A stretch of 33,146 nt of DNA from Tubiluchus corallicola (lineage: Eukaryota; Priapulida; Priapulimorpha; Priapulimorphida; Tubiluchidae). The position numbers were made by a program, and so were the translations under genes. Positions 24,601-33,146 of the stretch are shown here, piece by piece; the stretch's first letter is position 1, and the number at the start of each line of letters is the position of its first letter. Below the pieces are notes generated by a model. It was given only the letters and a program-made list of their open reading frames with translations, had not been told where the DNA came from and ran no database searches. The stretch lies in assembly GCA_030141605.1 (NCBI GenBank), contig JAQGDQ010000291.1:1-33146 (forward strand). Direction: 5' to 3'.

Positions 24601-25122
24601 CTGTCTCAGAAGACAATGGAGTGTGCACCAAGAGAGTCAATTATTGAATTTTTTATTTTTTCTGTCAGGCGTCGAGCATTACATAGCTGTTCAACCTTAC
24701 ATGGCAGCAAGGCAGGATGAGATTACTTTTGAGAAAGGTGCTATAGTAACTGTGATAGAAAAAAATTTCCACGGATGGTGGCGTGTTAGGTAATTATGTT
24801 AATAAACTTGAGCAGTTAGTGCAAGACTGGTAAGGTAACCGTAGTGTCAGAGAGAGAGAGTTACATTTTGCTGCTGTAACATTTTATCAAAGTAAGTTAA
24901 TACTTTTATTCAATGTTTAATTACGCTGAAAACTTGTGGAAATCTGCTAAAAAAAATTTAGGGGATTTAGCAAAATGGTCTGTAGTGATTCGTTTTAGTT
25001 TGAAATTGTCAGAGCATCAATGGTAGTGATCTTCATTTTCCAGCAAAATAGTTAACCTGTCTATTTGTTTTATTAGTTATAATGGCATGGATGGCTTAGC
25101 GCCAGCCACCTATTTGCAAAAG
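12563..25122 (+). CDS. SH3PXD2: SH3PXD2 (Tks4/Tks5-like) PX-SH3 scaffold, exons 1-9, 3' part missing
   Basis: Nine exons join in frame to 816 nt, 272 codons. PX domain, residues about 5-125: KRRYPSKHYVYVI, then RRY (41-43, the 3-phosphate-binding arginine region), [13 protein letters not shown] (71-83) and RLIKLPP (102-108, second basic lipid contact). SH3-1 spans about 148-202 (ALEQY, ETGWWY at 181-186, GWVPGNYL). SH3-2 spans about 219-272 (YIAVQPY, HGWWRV, GLAPATYL). Family members bind PI(3,4)P2 and PI3P through PX and organise podosomes, invadopodia and NADPH oxidase signalling; vertebrate Tks5 has five SH3 domains and Tks4 has four. p47phox also has PX plus two SH3s, but the PX core here is clearly SH3PXD2-like. 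An in-frame TAG at 12539 supports the start. The gene does not continue: an inverted copy of its own exons begins 2 bp after exon 9. Confidence 0.93.
12632..14455 (+). other. Tks intron 1
   Basis: 1.82-kb GT-AG intron (GTAAGTG ... TGTTTCAG). It contains a hAT-like nonautonomous element at 13659-14192. I recognise nothing else in it. Confidence 0.75.
13659..14192. mobile_element. hAT-like nonautonomous element (decayed)
   Basis: The left end CAGCGTGGGTTCCTAACCTT with GGGGTCGTGAC just inside faces the right end, whose reverse complement is CAGTGGTTCCCAAATTTTTG with AGCGACCCG inside. CAG...GGTTCC(C)AA termini with GTCGCGACC-like subterminal sequence are typical of animal hAT families. Length is about 534 bp. 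The flanking octamers TCATCCTA and TCTTACAC match poorly, so the target duplication has decayed. The short open frame inside (13789-13992) shows no transposase similarity. Confidence 0.65.
14456..14536 (+). CDS. SH3PXD2: Tks exon 2
   Basis: 81 nt, codons 24-50. Encodes VYVIHVTWSDGTINVLYRRY and NAFFEMQ. Acceptor TGTTTCAG, donor GTTTGAT. Holds the PX RRY motif. Confidence 0.95.
14537..15952 (+). other. Tks intron 2
   Basis: 1.42-kb intron ending TTTTTTTAG. A less AT-rich patch at about 15150-15340 includes GGATGGTATATAAGACC (TATA-like) but no identifiable gene or element. Confidence 0.65.
15953..16028 (+). CDS. SH3PXD2: Tks exon 3
   Basis: 76 nt, ends phase 1. Encodes CRLLDSFPEEGGAANPRDRM and IPFLP: the PX loop with its proline-rich motif. 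Donor GTAAGT. Confidence 0.95.
16029..19111 (+). other. Tks intron 3
   Basis: 3.08-kb intron. It contains a SINE/LINE-like tail (16793-16940) and the left limit, as far as this window shows, of the inverted duplication (16767). The short open frame at 17294-17497 has an identical-protein inverted partner at 32423-32626 but no known similarity. Confidence 0.65.
16793..16940 (+). mobile_element. SINE/LINE-like 3' fragment with (ATT)n tail, copy A
   Basis: GACTAGATGATCTTTTGGTC followed by TTTC matches the reverse complement of the block at 20946-21003 (ACTTGATGACCAATTGGTCT, then TTC). It is followed by an AATAAATTATTATT region and an (ATT)n run at 16905-16940. Two copies with a shared core and AT-rich tails in different introns suggest an old short retroposon family. 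The family name is unknown. Confidence 0.5.
19112..19188 (+). CDS. SH3PXD2: Tks exon 4
   Basis: 77 nt, completing phase. Encodes [20 protein letters not shown] and LDEYCG. Acceptor TTTTTCAG, donor GTATTAG. Identical base for base to its inverted copy at 30727-30803. Confidence 0.95.
19189..20222 (+). other. Tks intron 4
   Basis: 1.03-kb intron with a hairpin at 19957-20010 and a degenerate tandem duplication of about 89 bp (AATTGCC landmarks at 19737 and 19826). It is the empty-site counterpart of the MITE found in the right arm (TTAA at 20066-20069). Confidence 0.7.
19957..20010. repeat. Perfect 21-bp inverted repeat (hairpin), left arm only
   Basis: GGTCTGCATTCGAGAGGTCAC (19957-19977) faces its exact complement at 19990-20010 across a 12-nt loop. 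The right arm has only one stem (29892-29913), so the second stem is an insertion in the left arm. Confidence 0.95.
20223..20317 (+). CDS. SH3PXD2: Tks exon 5
   Basis: 95 nt, ends phase 2 (ATAAT before donor GTATGTTG). Encodes [20 protein letters not shown] and [11 protein letters not shown]: the end of the PX domain. Acceptor TATTACAG. Confidence 0.95.
20690..20771 (+). repeat. Retroposon-like 3' end with (ATT)n tail
   Basis: GACTTTAAATAAAGATTATT leads into an (ATT)n run at 20745-20771, a typical SINE/LINE 3' terminus. The 5' boundary is unclear. The right-arm copy has its (AAT)n at 28427-28456. Confidence 0.45.
20800..21008 (-). mobile_element. SINE/LINE-like 3' fragment, copy B
   Basis: On the minus strand it starts GGGTAGTCAACTTGATGACC then AATTGGTCTTTC, followed by a C-rich block and an AT-rich ATAAAAATG end. 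It shares the GATGA-C-TTGGTCTTTC core with copy A at 16793. The right-arm counterpart is at about 28185-28380. Confidence 0.45.
21057..21836 (+). repeat. Minisatellite 3: about 28 units of 28 bp
   Basis: The unit ATCCACTGTTTTACAATTAG + ATAATGCA repeats with period 28 and only rare variants (AATGCC, AATTGG, TTAAAC). There are no unique spacers, so this is not a CRISPR-like array. The right arm retains one unit at the equivalent place (about 28130-28156). Confidence 0.97.
21882..22030 (+). CDS. SH3PXD2: Tks exon 6
   Basis: 149 nt; phase 2 in, phase 1 out. Encodes SVKTTKGEQISSPMALEQYT, then AVTDYKK...SLKAGMMVEVIEKKETG: the linker after PX and the first half of SH3-1 (ALYDY-like ALEQY, RT loop, diverging turn). 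Donor GTAATTT. Confidence 0.95.
22031..23116 (+). other. Tks intron 6
   Basis: 1.09-kb AT-rich intron containing a composite tetranucleotide microsatellite (22430-22531). Nothing else recognised. Confidence 0.7.
22430..22531 (+). repeat. Composite tetranucleotide microsatellite (TAGA/TAGG/CAGG/CAGA)n
   Basis: About 100 bp of mixed GATA, GTAG, GCAG and ACAG repeats. The right-arm counterpart (27331-27536) is about twice as long and dominated by CTAT. Confidence 0.9.
23117..23218 (+). CDS. SH3PXD2: Tks exon 7
   Basis: 102 nt, phase 1 in and out. Encodes GWWYISVDGEKGWVPGNYLI then KDGFDQGHRESFSSG: the second half of SH3-1 with its binding-surface Trp pair. Donor GTGAAGCG. The frame stays open past this donor to a TGA near 23296, and a second GT (23276) in the same phase would add 19 codons. 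Confidence 0.93.
23219..24668 (+). other. Tks intron 7
   Basis: 1.45-kb intron whose first half is mostly an internally deleted mariner (23268-24029). Acceptor TTTTTCTGTCAG. Confidence 0.75.
23268..24029 (-). mobile_element. Internally deleted Tc1/mariner-type element, left-arm copy
   Basis: The ends are inverted: TATCAGGTGGCGCAAAAAAA at 23270 and, on the minus strand, TACCGGGTGGTGCAGAAAAA from about 24027; both abut TA. Minus-strand sequence at about 23500-23700 reads NPLDCGIWHSIKQ in one frame and ENGGHIQRM in another. These resemble the SPDLNPLD...W block and the GGH(F/I)xH C-terminus of IS630/mariner transposases. Frameshifts separate the motifs, so the transposase is dead and most of it is deleted. 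The same element occupies 25795-26556 in the right arm, so it predates the divergence of the arms. Confidence 0.7.
24669..24789 (+). CDS. SH3PXD2: Tks exon 8
   Basis: 121 nt, phase 1 in, 2 out. Encodes GVEHYIAVQPYMAARQDEIT then FEKGAIVTVIEKNFHGWWRV: most of SH3-2. Donor GTAATTA. The palindrome's left boundary (24710) falls inside this exon after its first 42 nt. Confidence 0.93.
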
Positions 25123-25124
25123 GT
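24711..25124. other. Unique 414-bp spacer at the centre of the palindrome
   Basis: The only part of the palindromic region present once in this window. It contains the last 79 nt of exon 8, intron 8 (24790-25076, 287 bp), exon 9 and the GT of the exon 9 donor. Confidence 0.95.
25077..25122 (+). CDS. SH3PXD2: Tks exon 9 (last exon before the inversion)
   Basis: 46 nt, restoring phase 0. Encodes YNGMDGLAPATYLQK after a split Ser codon: the end of SH3-2 with its G-L-A-P-xx-YL motif. Acceptor TTTATTAG. The apparent donor is GTTTGC, but only its GT is unique sequence; the inverted arm starts at 25125. Confidence 0.9.
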
Positions 25125-25166
25125 TTGCTGCCATGTAAGGTTGAACAGCTATGTAATGCTCGACGC
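25125..25166 (-). pseudogene. SH3PXD2: Truncated copy of Tks exon 8
   Basis: First 42 nt of exon 8, identical to 24669-24710, preceded by an intact TCTGTCAG acceptor. It breaks off in mid-codon at the palindrome boundary. Confidence 0.9.
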
Positions 25167-25794
25167 CTGACAGAAAAAATAAAAAATTCAATAATTGACT
25201 CTCTTGGTGCACACTCCATTGTCTTCTGAGACAGAAGGATGCCAACATTTAATGTAAGTGTGCTCCTCGAAACTTCTTTACCAAGTAGCATAAGTAGTGT
25301 TTTAAACCCTGAATTTTGTTTCACCATTGCATTAAATTGAATACAATTAAACATTTTTCTAAATACGAAGCACATCTTTTGTCTTAGGAGTTGAGCATAA
25401 TACTGAACACCTTATTTGCTTTGTGAAAAAATCCCAACCAAAGCTAAAAGAGAATTAAATTAAAAGCACAGATAAACTACATTAATTTATTGCTTGCCAT
25501 ATAATAGTTAACAATATTTTTCAAGATTTTCAAGATCGTTTATCTCACATCAACACAAATACATTAAAAAGAAACAAAGTTTTCAATAATTCAACGATTA
25601 ACAAACAGTACGATACCCAATAAGAAGCAAATGTTGAAAAAAGATAAAGAGACACCCACTTAAATGATTTGTGCTGCAGTGCATTAAAGAAGCCAAGCTT
25701 GTAAGAATGCCCTGACTATGAAATTTTGAGTAACAGGCAAACAGTATGAGTTTTAGAACACTTACAATTGGCAGAGGTGCGTGTTATTTAAAAA

Positions 25795-26556
25795 TATACC
25801 GGGTGGTGCAGAAAAAAGTGCGAACGTTCAAACTACAACAACACTAGAAGCGAGTAGCCTACAGAGTTAAAATTTCGCAGCCTGATATTACAAAACATTA
25901 ATCTTTAGAGGCGAAAGTTACAAGTTTATAATTTTATCGATTTTTACTCTATGGCAAAAAATCTTTTGTATGTTAAAAAATTAAATGCTGGAATAATAGC
26001 AATAGTGATCAACTGAAAAACAGCCACATTGACGTGTAAAACACTCAATAATTGGCAGCAAAGCGATGAAGAAATCAACCAGCTTACGTCGTGGTCATCA
26101 ACGGATAAAATAAAGTATTCATGAAAAAATGGGAATTAATCCACTGGATTGCGGTATCTGGCATTCAATTAAACAAAATCTCTATGATGGTCGCACAGAG
26201 CTGTTTGATGCAAAGCAACTCAGGGAGCTGGGACCTCAAAGAAGTGAGAAACCGTGGCAGCTATTTGCAGAAATGTCTTCATTTAGGTTGCCGTGAAAAT
26301 GGCGGGCACATACAGCGCATGCCGCAAATTTTAACAATAGTCACACAAAATAATTTTTCCGGCATTTATTTTTCTGACTTGCTGCTGTAAAACTTCTGCA
26401 TCTTTGGAAAAATCTGACGGGATGATTGAAATCTTTGCTGTTCACACGTAAGTATCAGTAGCATTCGGTGTGGCAAATTTCAATTGATCCCATCCTTTTG
26501 TTTTTATAAAATCATGAACAAGACCTCAGCACATTTTTTTTGCGCCACCTGATATA
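25795..26556 (+). mobile_element. Internally deleted Tc1/mariner-type element, right-arm copy
   Basis: Same element as 23268-24029 in inverse orientation. TATACCGGGTGGTGCAGAAA starts it and TTTGCGCCACCTGATATA ends it. Reading plus strand, leader-like sequence runs straight into the transposase C-terminal remnant (from about 26130), showing an internal deletion. Confidence 0.7.
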
Positions 26557-26605
26557 AACAAACACACGATATCAAGTTTTAGAGGATAAGCAGTGAATGC
26601 TTCAC

Positions 26606-26707
26606 CTGATGAAAAGCTTTCTCTATGCCCCTGATCAAAACCGTCTTTAATAAGATAGTTTCCAGGCACCCAGCCCTTTTCACCATCTACACTAATGTAC
26701 CACCAAC
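26606..26707 (-). pseudogene. SH3PXD2: Inverted copy of Tks exon 7
   Basis: 102 nt, three synonymous differences from exon 7, same acceptor and donor. Confidence 0.9.
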
Positions 26708-27330
26708 CTGCAATCAAGCAATGTGCAGCCAATACAGCGTGATCTTAAATATTTCTCAAAACATGAAGAAAGACAACATAACATAACATCGAAGTTCAAA
26801 AGTTTTAATGGGCAATTCAAGCTTTTTACCCACAACTAAAAAATTCAAAGTACATTATCCTAAAGTGAATTTATGTCATATAATGTAGAATACACACCTA
26901 AAAAATACTGTTTCAAAGAAGAAAAGTAAGTTTCTGTCACTGCAGTATCTCAGAAAATTTCTTATTCACAAAATTGTTGTTATGAACATAGATTGTACTG
27001 AAACTGCTGTATCAATAAACAAATATCAAAATTTCTAAAACGTTGTCTATTAAACTTTTTAGTAATGTCCTACAACTATTAGATTTGGAAAAAAAAGAAA
27101 CTTAATAGTATATGAATGACAATTTTAGTGTATAAATTATGATTTAGGGTACAATTTCTCTTCAGTATTCAACAAAATTTCATTTTTCTAGTTATTTTTA
27201 AAATTGCAAGTCATAACTGCTTGTTTCTTCAAAAAAATATAGATCACCGTATAATGGTTTTGTCCATACTATAGTGGTATAGTATTTCGAATGAGTCAGA
27301 AACAGTGTCAGTGTTGGATGAGTCAGTGTT

Positions 27331-27536
<206 letters not shown>

Positions 27537-27933
27537 CCAGCTCATGGTAGAAATGTAATTTCTTGAATTTACTTTAATACAACTCGACAACACGACTCAT
27601 TTATGAAAGGTTATAGTACTTTTACTCAAAACACTAATAACCTATAACTTATTGAAAGTATTACATATTTCACAATCCAATACTTGAATCAACTAGAATT
27701 ATCACGTGTGCACTTTCATATACTTGCTATTTCTGTTGATATACTCGTATATTTATTTACACGTATGCTTACAATTATATTTACAGATTCAACAAACCAG
27801 CATATACTCACAGGTTTAGATTTCAGTAACTAATGGGCAAACTATGCAAAGCATGTTAGTCAAGCTTAGTTTACTATGACGAAGAAGAATCATTATTAAT
27901 TACTGCATTAATTAAACAGTAAAATCAAATTAC

Positions 27934-28082
27934 CAGTTTCTTTTTTCTCTATCACTTCGACCGTCATTCCTGCTTTTAAACTTATTTCTTCCTTGTACAC
28001 TTTCTTATAGTCGGTCACTGCAGTGTATTGCTCTAGTGCCATTGGACTAGATATCTGTTCTCCTTTTGTTGTTTTAACTGAC
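27934..28082 (-). pseudogene. SH3PXD2: Inverted copy of Tks exon 6
   Basis: 149 nt with two differences: one synonymous and one ATG to ACG (Met173Thr, within SH3-1). Confidence 0.9.
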
Positions 28083-28129
28083 CTACAAGAATAAATAAAA
28101 ACATCATTACAATCCTCACTGTAAATTCT

Positions 28130-28156
28130 TATCTAATTGTAAACAGTGGATTGTAA
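28130..28156 (-). repeat. Single residual unit of the 28-bp minisatellite
   Basis: TCTAATTGTAAACAGTGGAT is one copy of the unit that is repeated about 28 times at 21057-21836. Flanks on both sides are colinear with the left arm. Confidence 0.9.
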
Positions 28157-28184
28157 TCTTTATATTGAGTGTTAATTGTTTACA

Positions 28185-28380
28185 AGGCTATAAGGGTAGC
28201 CGACTTGATGACCAATTGGTCTTTTGCTACCCTTTCTCCTGCACCCCCCTAACTCTTCCCTTTATGCTTAATTCATCCTTTTTAATCAATAACTATAACA
28301 AAAATGGTCAATTTGTATACTGGTGTAAATGAGGAGATAAATAAAAATGTCTATGTCTATAATAAAATAATAGATTTTTT
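28185..28380 (+). mobile_element. SINE/LINE-like 3' fragment, right-arm copy of B
   Basis: Starts GGGTAGCCGACTTGATGACC and is colinear with 20800-21008 in reverse. Confidence 0.45.
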
Positions 28381-28426
28381 TTCATAATTACGACATAACT
28401 ACATCAGAAACAAACTAACTCAGCAC

Positions 28427-28456
28427 AATAATAATAATAATAATAATAATAATAAT
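28427..28456 (+). repeat. (AAT)n microsatellite
   Basis: Right-arm equivalent of the (ATT)n at 20745-20771, slightly longer. Confidence 0.9.
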
Positions 28457-28883
28457 CTTTATTTAAAGTCAGTTTTTGGGTCAACAAGTAACATTAGGTC
28501 AAAGAGCTATTATCGCCGACTGTAAATAACAACCTACAACTGCATAACAGAGACTACATAACAGCACTAACTTCAGTTAAACAGTATTTATCTACTTATC
28601 ATCAACAAAGAACGACTTAAAAAATTAATTAGTACAAAGTAAGTAAAGGAGGAACTATCCTGAGTTTTCTAAAACGCTTCCCAATCAATATTTTTCTCTA
28701 TAACTTTATTAAGGAATTCGAAAAGTCTTTTTTAAGTTGAAACGTAGCCTGCAGTAGAGCAATACACAAACATTTTATGATAATTTGAATATTCAGGTCT
28801 GATCTACTACTTAACGTAGCACCTAACAAAAAAATCAACAAAGCCGGGCCAGTTCAGCAAGCAGCCAAGAAAGCTCAACATAC

Positions 28884-28978
28884 ATTATAGCTGGCGGATT
28901 GATGTCATCAGCTGTTGGCTCAAAAAATGTCAGCACCTCATCGCATTCTGATATCTTGGGCGGCAACTTGATCAACCT
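28884..28978 (-). pseudogene. SH3PXD2: Inverted copy of Tks exon 5
   Basis: 95 nt, three differences from exon 5: two synonymous and GAG to GAT (Glu114Asp). Splice sites intact. Confidence 0.9.
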
Positions 28979-29138
28979 CTGTAATAAAAACTATTTTAGC
29001 ATGTGTTCAAACTGCATCGTAAAGCAGTGCATCTAGTTGCAGCAGCAGTAGATATTTTAACCTTCAAAAGTACACGAGTTATGATTAAATCATGGTTGAT
29101 TTATACAGCAGATTGTAAGATTAATAGGGTTTTGTTAA

Positions 29139-29833
29139 AGGACAAGAAAACCCTTCATAAACATAAAGTTTGAAAAATTCGTTTCGAAATTTTATATCGC
29201 TTACGCCTTACAAACTGCCTTTTTGCATGCAGGACTTCAATCGGCAGTCATGCTGTATAAAACGTGTAAATTTAAACTGCCACGATGACCATTAGATGCA
29301 GCCATTTTCACGACAGGTCATTTGAAACAAGTTTAGATAACATTTTGCAAAATTTGAAAAAATAATCAGAACATTTGTAGCGCACAAGTCACTAACTAAA
29401 TAAAATTTAAAATTACTGTATCTCGTCAATAAGATTAAAAATATGTTTTTTGGTTAGTGAGAGGTGCACCCTGGAGGATGAGTCAGCAATATTTTACCAA
29501 TTGGTGAAAACATTTTAAATAATTAATAATTTTCTTTTCTAGTTACATAAGTCTTTCTAGCTGGCAAGCAAAAATCTAAGTAATGTAGATTTGCAAGGAA
29601 AGTCTTTTGAGACATAATTTAACATTGTCTTTTCTTCCCTTGATTTACGTTTGGTACATGACGTCATGTAATGGCGCGATCAGAACAGTATTGCGGGAGA
29701 TTTAAAATGAAAACAAACTAAAATTCCTTTCAGTGCGAGTACGATATGCGCATAAAATTGCTATAATGTAACATAATTTTTTATGGCGATTTTTCTGAAA
29801 CTTACTTCAGGTGCCCCTTTTCTTTCTTTTCCT
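29139..29833. mobile_element. TTAA-flanked MITE (T2/Kolobok-like), right arm only
   Basis: A 695-bp insertion flanked by TTAA (29135-29138 and 29834-29837). The left arm has a single TTAA at the empty site (20066-20069). Termini are AGGACAAGAAAACCC and, inverted, AGGAAAAGAAAGAAAAGGGG. With the target site both read TTAAAGG(A)..., like the TTAAAGGRR ends of T2-type MITEs assigned to the Kolobok superfamily. There is no transposase. A 16-bp palindrome TACATGACGTCATGTA at 29655-29670 contains a CRE-type TGACGTCA. Confidence 0.8.
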
Positions 29834-30726
29834 TTAAGTTGACTAATTTTAATGGGAGATTTTTAATTACTTAAACCATTCAACAAGCTCATGGTCTGCA
29901 TTCGAGAGGTCATAATAAATATGAAGTAAGCAAACAAGTGTCTAGTTTCACCAAATTCATCTCAAACCTGCTTAATGGCATTTTTTAGAAAATCTGTTAC
30001 TAAATAAACTGGTAAGTAATCAATAACTGAAATTAACTTTGGAATGGCAATTAGAAATTGGATATTACATTAAGATACCCAATTACTAAATAAGCTGATA
30101 AACAAGAGGAGGTAATTTATATTAATTTCAGAGTGGCAATTAACTATTGGATTTAGACTAAATTACCGTCTTACAAACTGATTATATTTGATGTTGTGGT
30201 AAAACAGGTTATTGTTGTTACTGACTTAATGTAACCCAGACTCGTTAGTTAAGTAACTAATTACACATATTTATTATCATAATTTCAGCTTTCTCTATCA
30301 TGATCGAATGAACCCACAATTACTAAATTTTTGCAGTGAAAATTTAAAAATAGGAAAAATATATAACGAAATTAAAATTTAGCCAGGATTTACATGAATA
30401 GTGAATGTCCTCTGATCAATGACCAATGGCTCAAATCTAGGCTCAAGATCCACCTTTCCGCATTACTATCCTTTTAGTCATATACAAATTCAAAACATTA
30501 ATGGTCAAAAGGTCATGACCTATTTCACTCATTATATGTATGAATTTTATAATTATAATTTATAATTTTATAATTTTGAAATAATCACATTACTGAATTC
30601 TGAATTCCCCCAGTCATGTGTGTACAACACTATAAATTACTATACTTAATGTATACATGTCTTATTAATAAAGTAAGCATACTATTCTATGGAATATGAA
30701 ATTTTATACAGAGAATAAACTAATAC

Positions 30727-30803
30727 CCCGCAATATTCATCTAGGGCGGTCATCCTTTTGACAGCTACATCGTATACTTCACTTCTCCGGAACAGGATCT
30801 TGC
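30727..30803 (-). pseudogene. SH3PXD2: Inverted copy of Tks exon 4
   Basis: 77 nt, identical to exon 4, with the same acceptor and donor. Confidence 0.92.
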
Positions 30804-33146
30804 CTGAAATTTACACAATGCACTGTCACATGGTAAGCTTAAGTATACGACATATAACAGTTGGTTAAAGAGAGGGGGAGGGGAGGAGAGGTTTTTTCAC
30901 TACAGTCAAAGCACTAACTTTAGGCCCGAATTTTTACTTGTTGAAATTAAGTTTATATGTTCTAAACAGTGCATTTGAGTGACATCATTTCATAAAATAA
31001 AAGGAGATGTGCATTTTTTTCTTTGCAGATAATGCAAATTAATGCAAATATGATCACTCCTCTGAAATTATAATTAGCTTACATTATTAAGCTGGTAGAG
31101 AAATGAACATAAAATGTACAATATATTCATTGGGCAATCAATCAAATAAGACCAATTTATTAGTATTAATAAATGAAATGTTTAATTTAAAATCAACAAA
31201 TTCCACTTGACTAAAGGCCTAAGTACAGTAAATATATGGCAACAACCCAATTTAAAACTGCAAATTATATAATGTCAATTGAAATTTATTTATATATTTT
31301 GAAAAATTGATTTACAGAGGAATTTATTCATAACCTTTGGTGTATCTTACAATAAGTTAAATTGTCATCAAAGGTCACAGCATGTTGTCAAAATTCTTCT
31401 AATGTGATTATTGTTCTCTGTCTGTAGTTGAAAATATGCCCCACATTTAACCGAAGATCTTTAATTAACAGCATTTTAAATCTGCTGAATTGGTACACCC
31501 TTGTGACAGACTGTATGCGATATACGTTTGTTTGTAGAACATTAATTACCAAAACTACAACTTTGTCTAACTCTAAAAAGAAACTAAACGAACTGAAACT
31601 TATTACCAACATTGTTAACAATGTTCTATAAAAGACAATCACAGAAAGAATACACAAAGAAGACCCAGTTCAGACTGAGCTTACTCGTAAAAACAAGATG
31701 CCCATTTAGTCAAAACAAAGTTCATTGTTGACATCTTAAACATTATCTTTGCACTTCAAACTTGCACAAGTTGCCTATATCCAATAATTGGTAAAATAGC
31801 AGTTCCCCTAGTCGTAAAGCAAACTTGGACTGCTGCTATTACCAAGCTATTTACAAGCGGATTGTACCGCAAAACGGTGCGAAAATCGGTGGCGTGTCGT
31901 TGCTAAACAAACAAAACTCAATAAGAAAAACTTCAAACAAAGGAAATGCTGTTACTAAGTAGTAAATTAGGGTCAAATGATTTAGAGTGAATATCCATTC
32001 TCATGTTTTAGTATTTGTCAAATACAGAACAATGAAAATGAACATGCTATGAATGATCAATATACTTTAACAATTCCTTGAATCAATACAGCTTGACAGG
32101 ATAAAAAAATGATTTACTTCACATTTTGGCTCTAGATAGATATTTTGTTTCTGAAAATCAATTTTCTTACACGAAAATTACAAAACCAACGTATACTCAA
32201 CGATGGTTTAATCAGCTGGCAGAGCTTGGGTAATGATTTCCAGATTATACTAACAATTTGTTTCAACATAGCCGCATAGATATACACAGATGTACGAATT
32301 TAGTTTTAAACTCTATGAAGCGAGAGAAGCTAAATTGGGCCATTATGGGAGAAGACACAGGTGAACTGCAATGCCTCAAATTATAGTTTAGTTAAACAAA
32401 TATCCAGGTGCAGATCATAATATCATGGTGCTGTAAATACGCGACGTGTAATTTTTTTAAATTGCAGGCATTTTACAGAACAAACAAGTTTGAAAGGAAA
32501 TGAGTAATGCAAAAAACTGCATTTTCTGGGACACACGGTATACCTGCTTGCACAATATTCATTTTCCAAAGAACACCGCATGTTCTCGTGAATGTGAATG
32601 CAGAAATACATTTCAAAACACGGCACTCCCTTTCTTACAGCAAAACTAGCATTTTATCTCACGCGTGCCTTGCAGCCATTTAGCAAATTAGGTGAAACGG
32701 CCGAGATTTTGAACTGTTACTGACTCGCCCTAAAGAGACAGGTAACGAAATCTAGTTTGTAAGAATTTAAGCGGCTAGAGCTCAAAATTGCTTACTCAAA
32801 TTAAAATAAATTGCGCAGCAAAAAATCTTTGAAATTTTCCAAAATTTTCAAAAAATAGAAAAGTAGTATTTTTCCTACATGAGCAAAACATGCTTACAGT
32901 TCCATCATTTTAATAATACACATTGCATAGTGTACAGGTTCTAGCAATGCAATCACAAATACAATGCACCAGCTATAATAATAATAATAATAATAGATAT
33001 AATAATAATTTATTTTTTGCCTTCAAAATAACAGTCATAGATAGTATATAACAATGATTTACAAAGATTAAAGAAGGGCGGGATGGTGAAAGACCAAAAG
33101 ATCATCTAGTCTGCCATACCTAAATAATGAGTCTACTAATTTCAAG
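30804..33146 (-). other. Inverted copy of Tks intron 3 (to window end)
   Basis: Colinear with 16767-19111 in reverse. Carries the right-arm copy of SINE/LINE fragment A (about 32975-33120) and its (AAT)n run near 32977-33010. No coding sequence recognised. Confidence 0.85.

Larger units (their letters stand above)
16767..24710 (+). repeat. Left arm of giant inverted repeat
   Basis: This 7.9-kb segment recurs in reverse complement at 25125-33146. Paired landmarks include exon 4 (19112 with 30803), exon 5 (20223 with 28978), exon 6 (21882 with 28082), exon 7 (23117 with 26707) and exon 8 (24669 with 25166). The left limit is set only by the window end; homology probably continues further left. 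Confidence 0.97.

Noticed and set aside
12563-25122. p47phox (NCF1) or NOXO1-type oxidase organiser instead of Tks
   Set aside because: PX plus two SH3 domains would fit, but [25 protein letters not shown] and RLIKLPP are characteristic of SH3PXD2, and the gene is cut by the inversion rather than ending after SH3-2.

Overview
This is intron-rich, AT-rich animal nuclear DNA. GT-AG introns of 0.3 to 3 kb, minisatellites, microsatellites and decayed DNA transposons fill most of it, and there are no operons or prokaryotic signals. Both recognisable genes encode metazoan phosphoinositide-signalling adaptors. I cannot name the phylum; a highly heterozygous invertebrate is a reasonable guess.

Layout: a 64/66-bp minisatellite (32-803) and a 35-bp minisatellite with a 245-bp higher-order period (1873-3189) fill the left end. 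On the minus strand, four exons (9119 down to 4577) encode the first 152 residues of a TAPP (PLEKHA1/PLEKHA2) orthologue, including the whole N-terminal PH domain. The rest of that gene lies further left. A 3.4-kb divergent intergenic region (9120-12562) follows. On the plus strand, nine exons (12563-25122) encode the first 272 residues of an SH3PXD2 (Tks4/Tks5-type) scaffold: a PX domain and the first two SH3 domains. Introns carry a hAT-like element, an internally deleted mariner, a 28-bp minisatellite and SINE/LINE-like tails.

The dominant structure is a very large imperfect palindrome. 16767-24710 returns as its reverse complement at 25125-33146, separated by a 414-bp unique spacer and still continuing at the window edge. 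The left boundary lies inside exon 8 of the Tks gene and the right boundary is 2 bp after the end of exon 9, so the right arm holds inverted copies of exons 4-7 and the start of exon 8. The arms differ by scattered substitutions (8 in 465 coding bp by hand count, 6 of them synonymous), a minisatellite contraction, a microsatellite expansion, a 695-bp TTAA-flanked MITE and a template-switch hairpin. That pattern fits two diverged haplotypes or an aged inverted duplication, and raw reads are needed to separate a real palindrome from a haplotype misjoin.

The two genes stand head to head, and both families act downstream of PI(3,4)P2: TAPP through its C-terminal PH domain (not visible here) and Tks through its PX domain. 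The pairing may be functionally meaningful.
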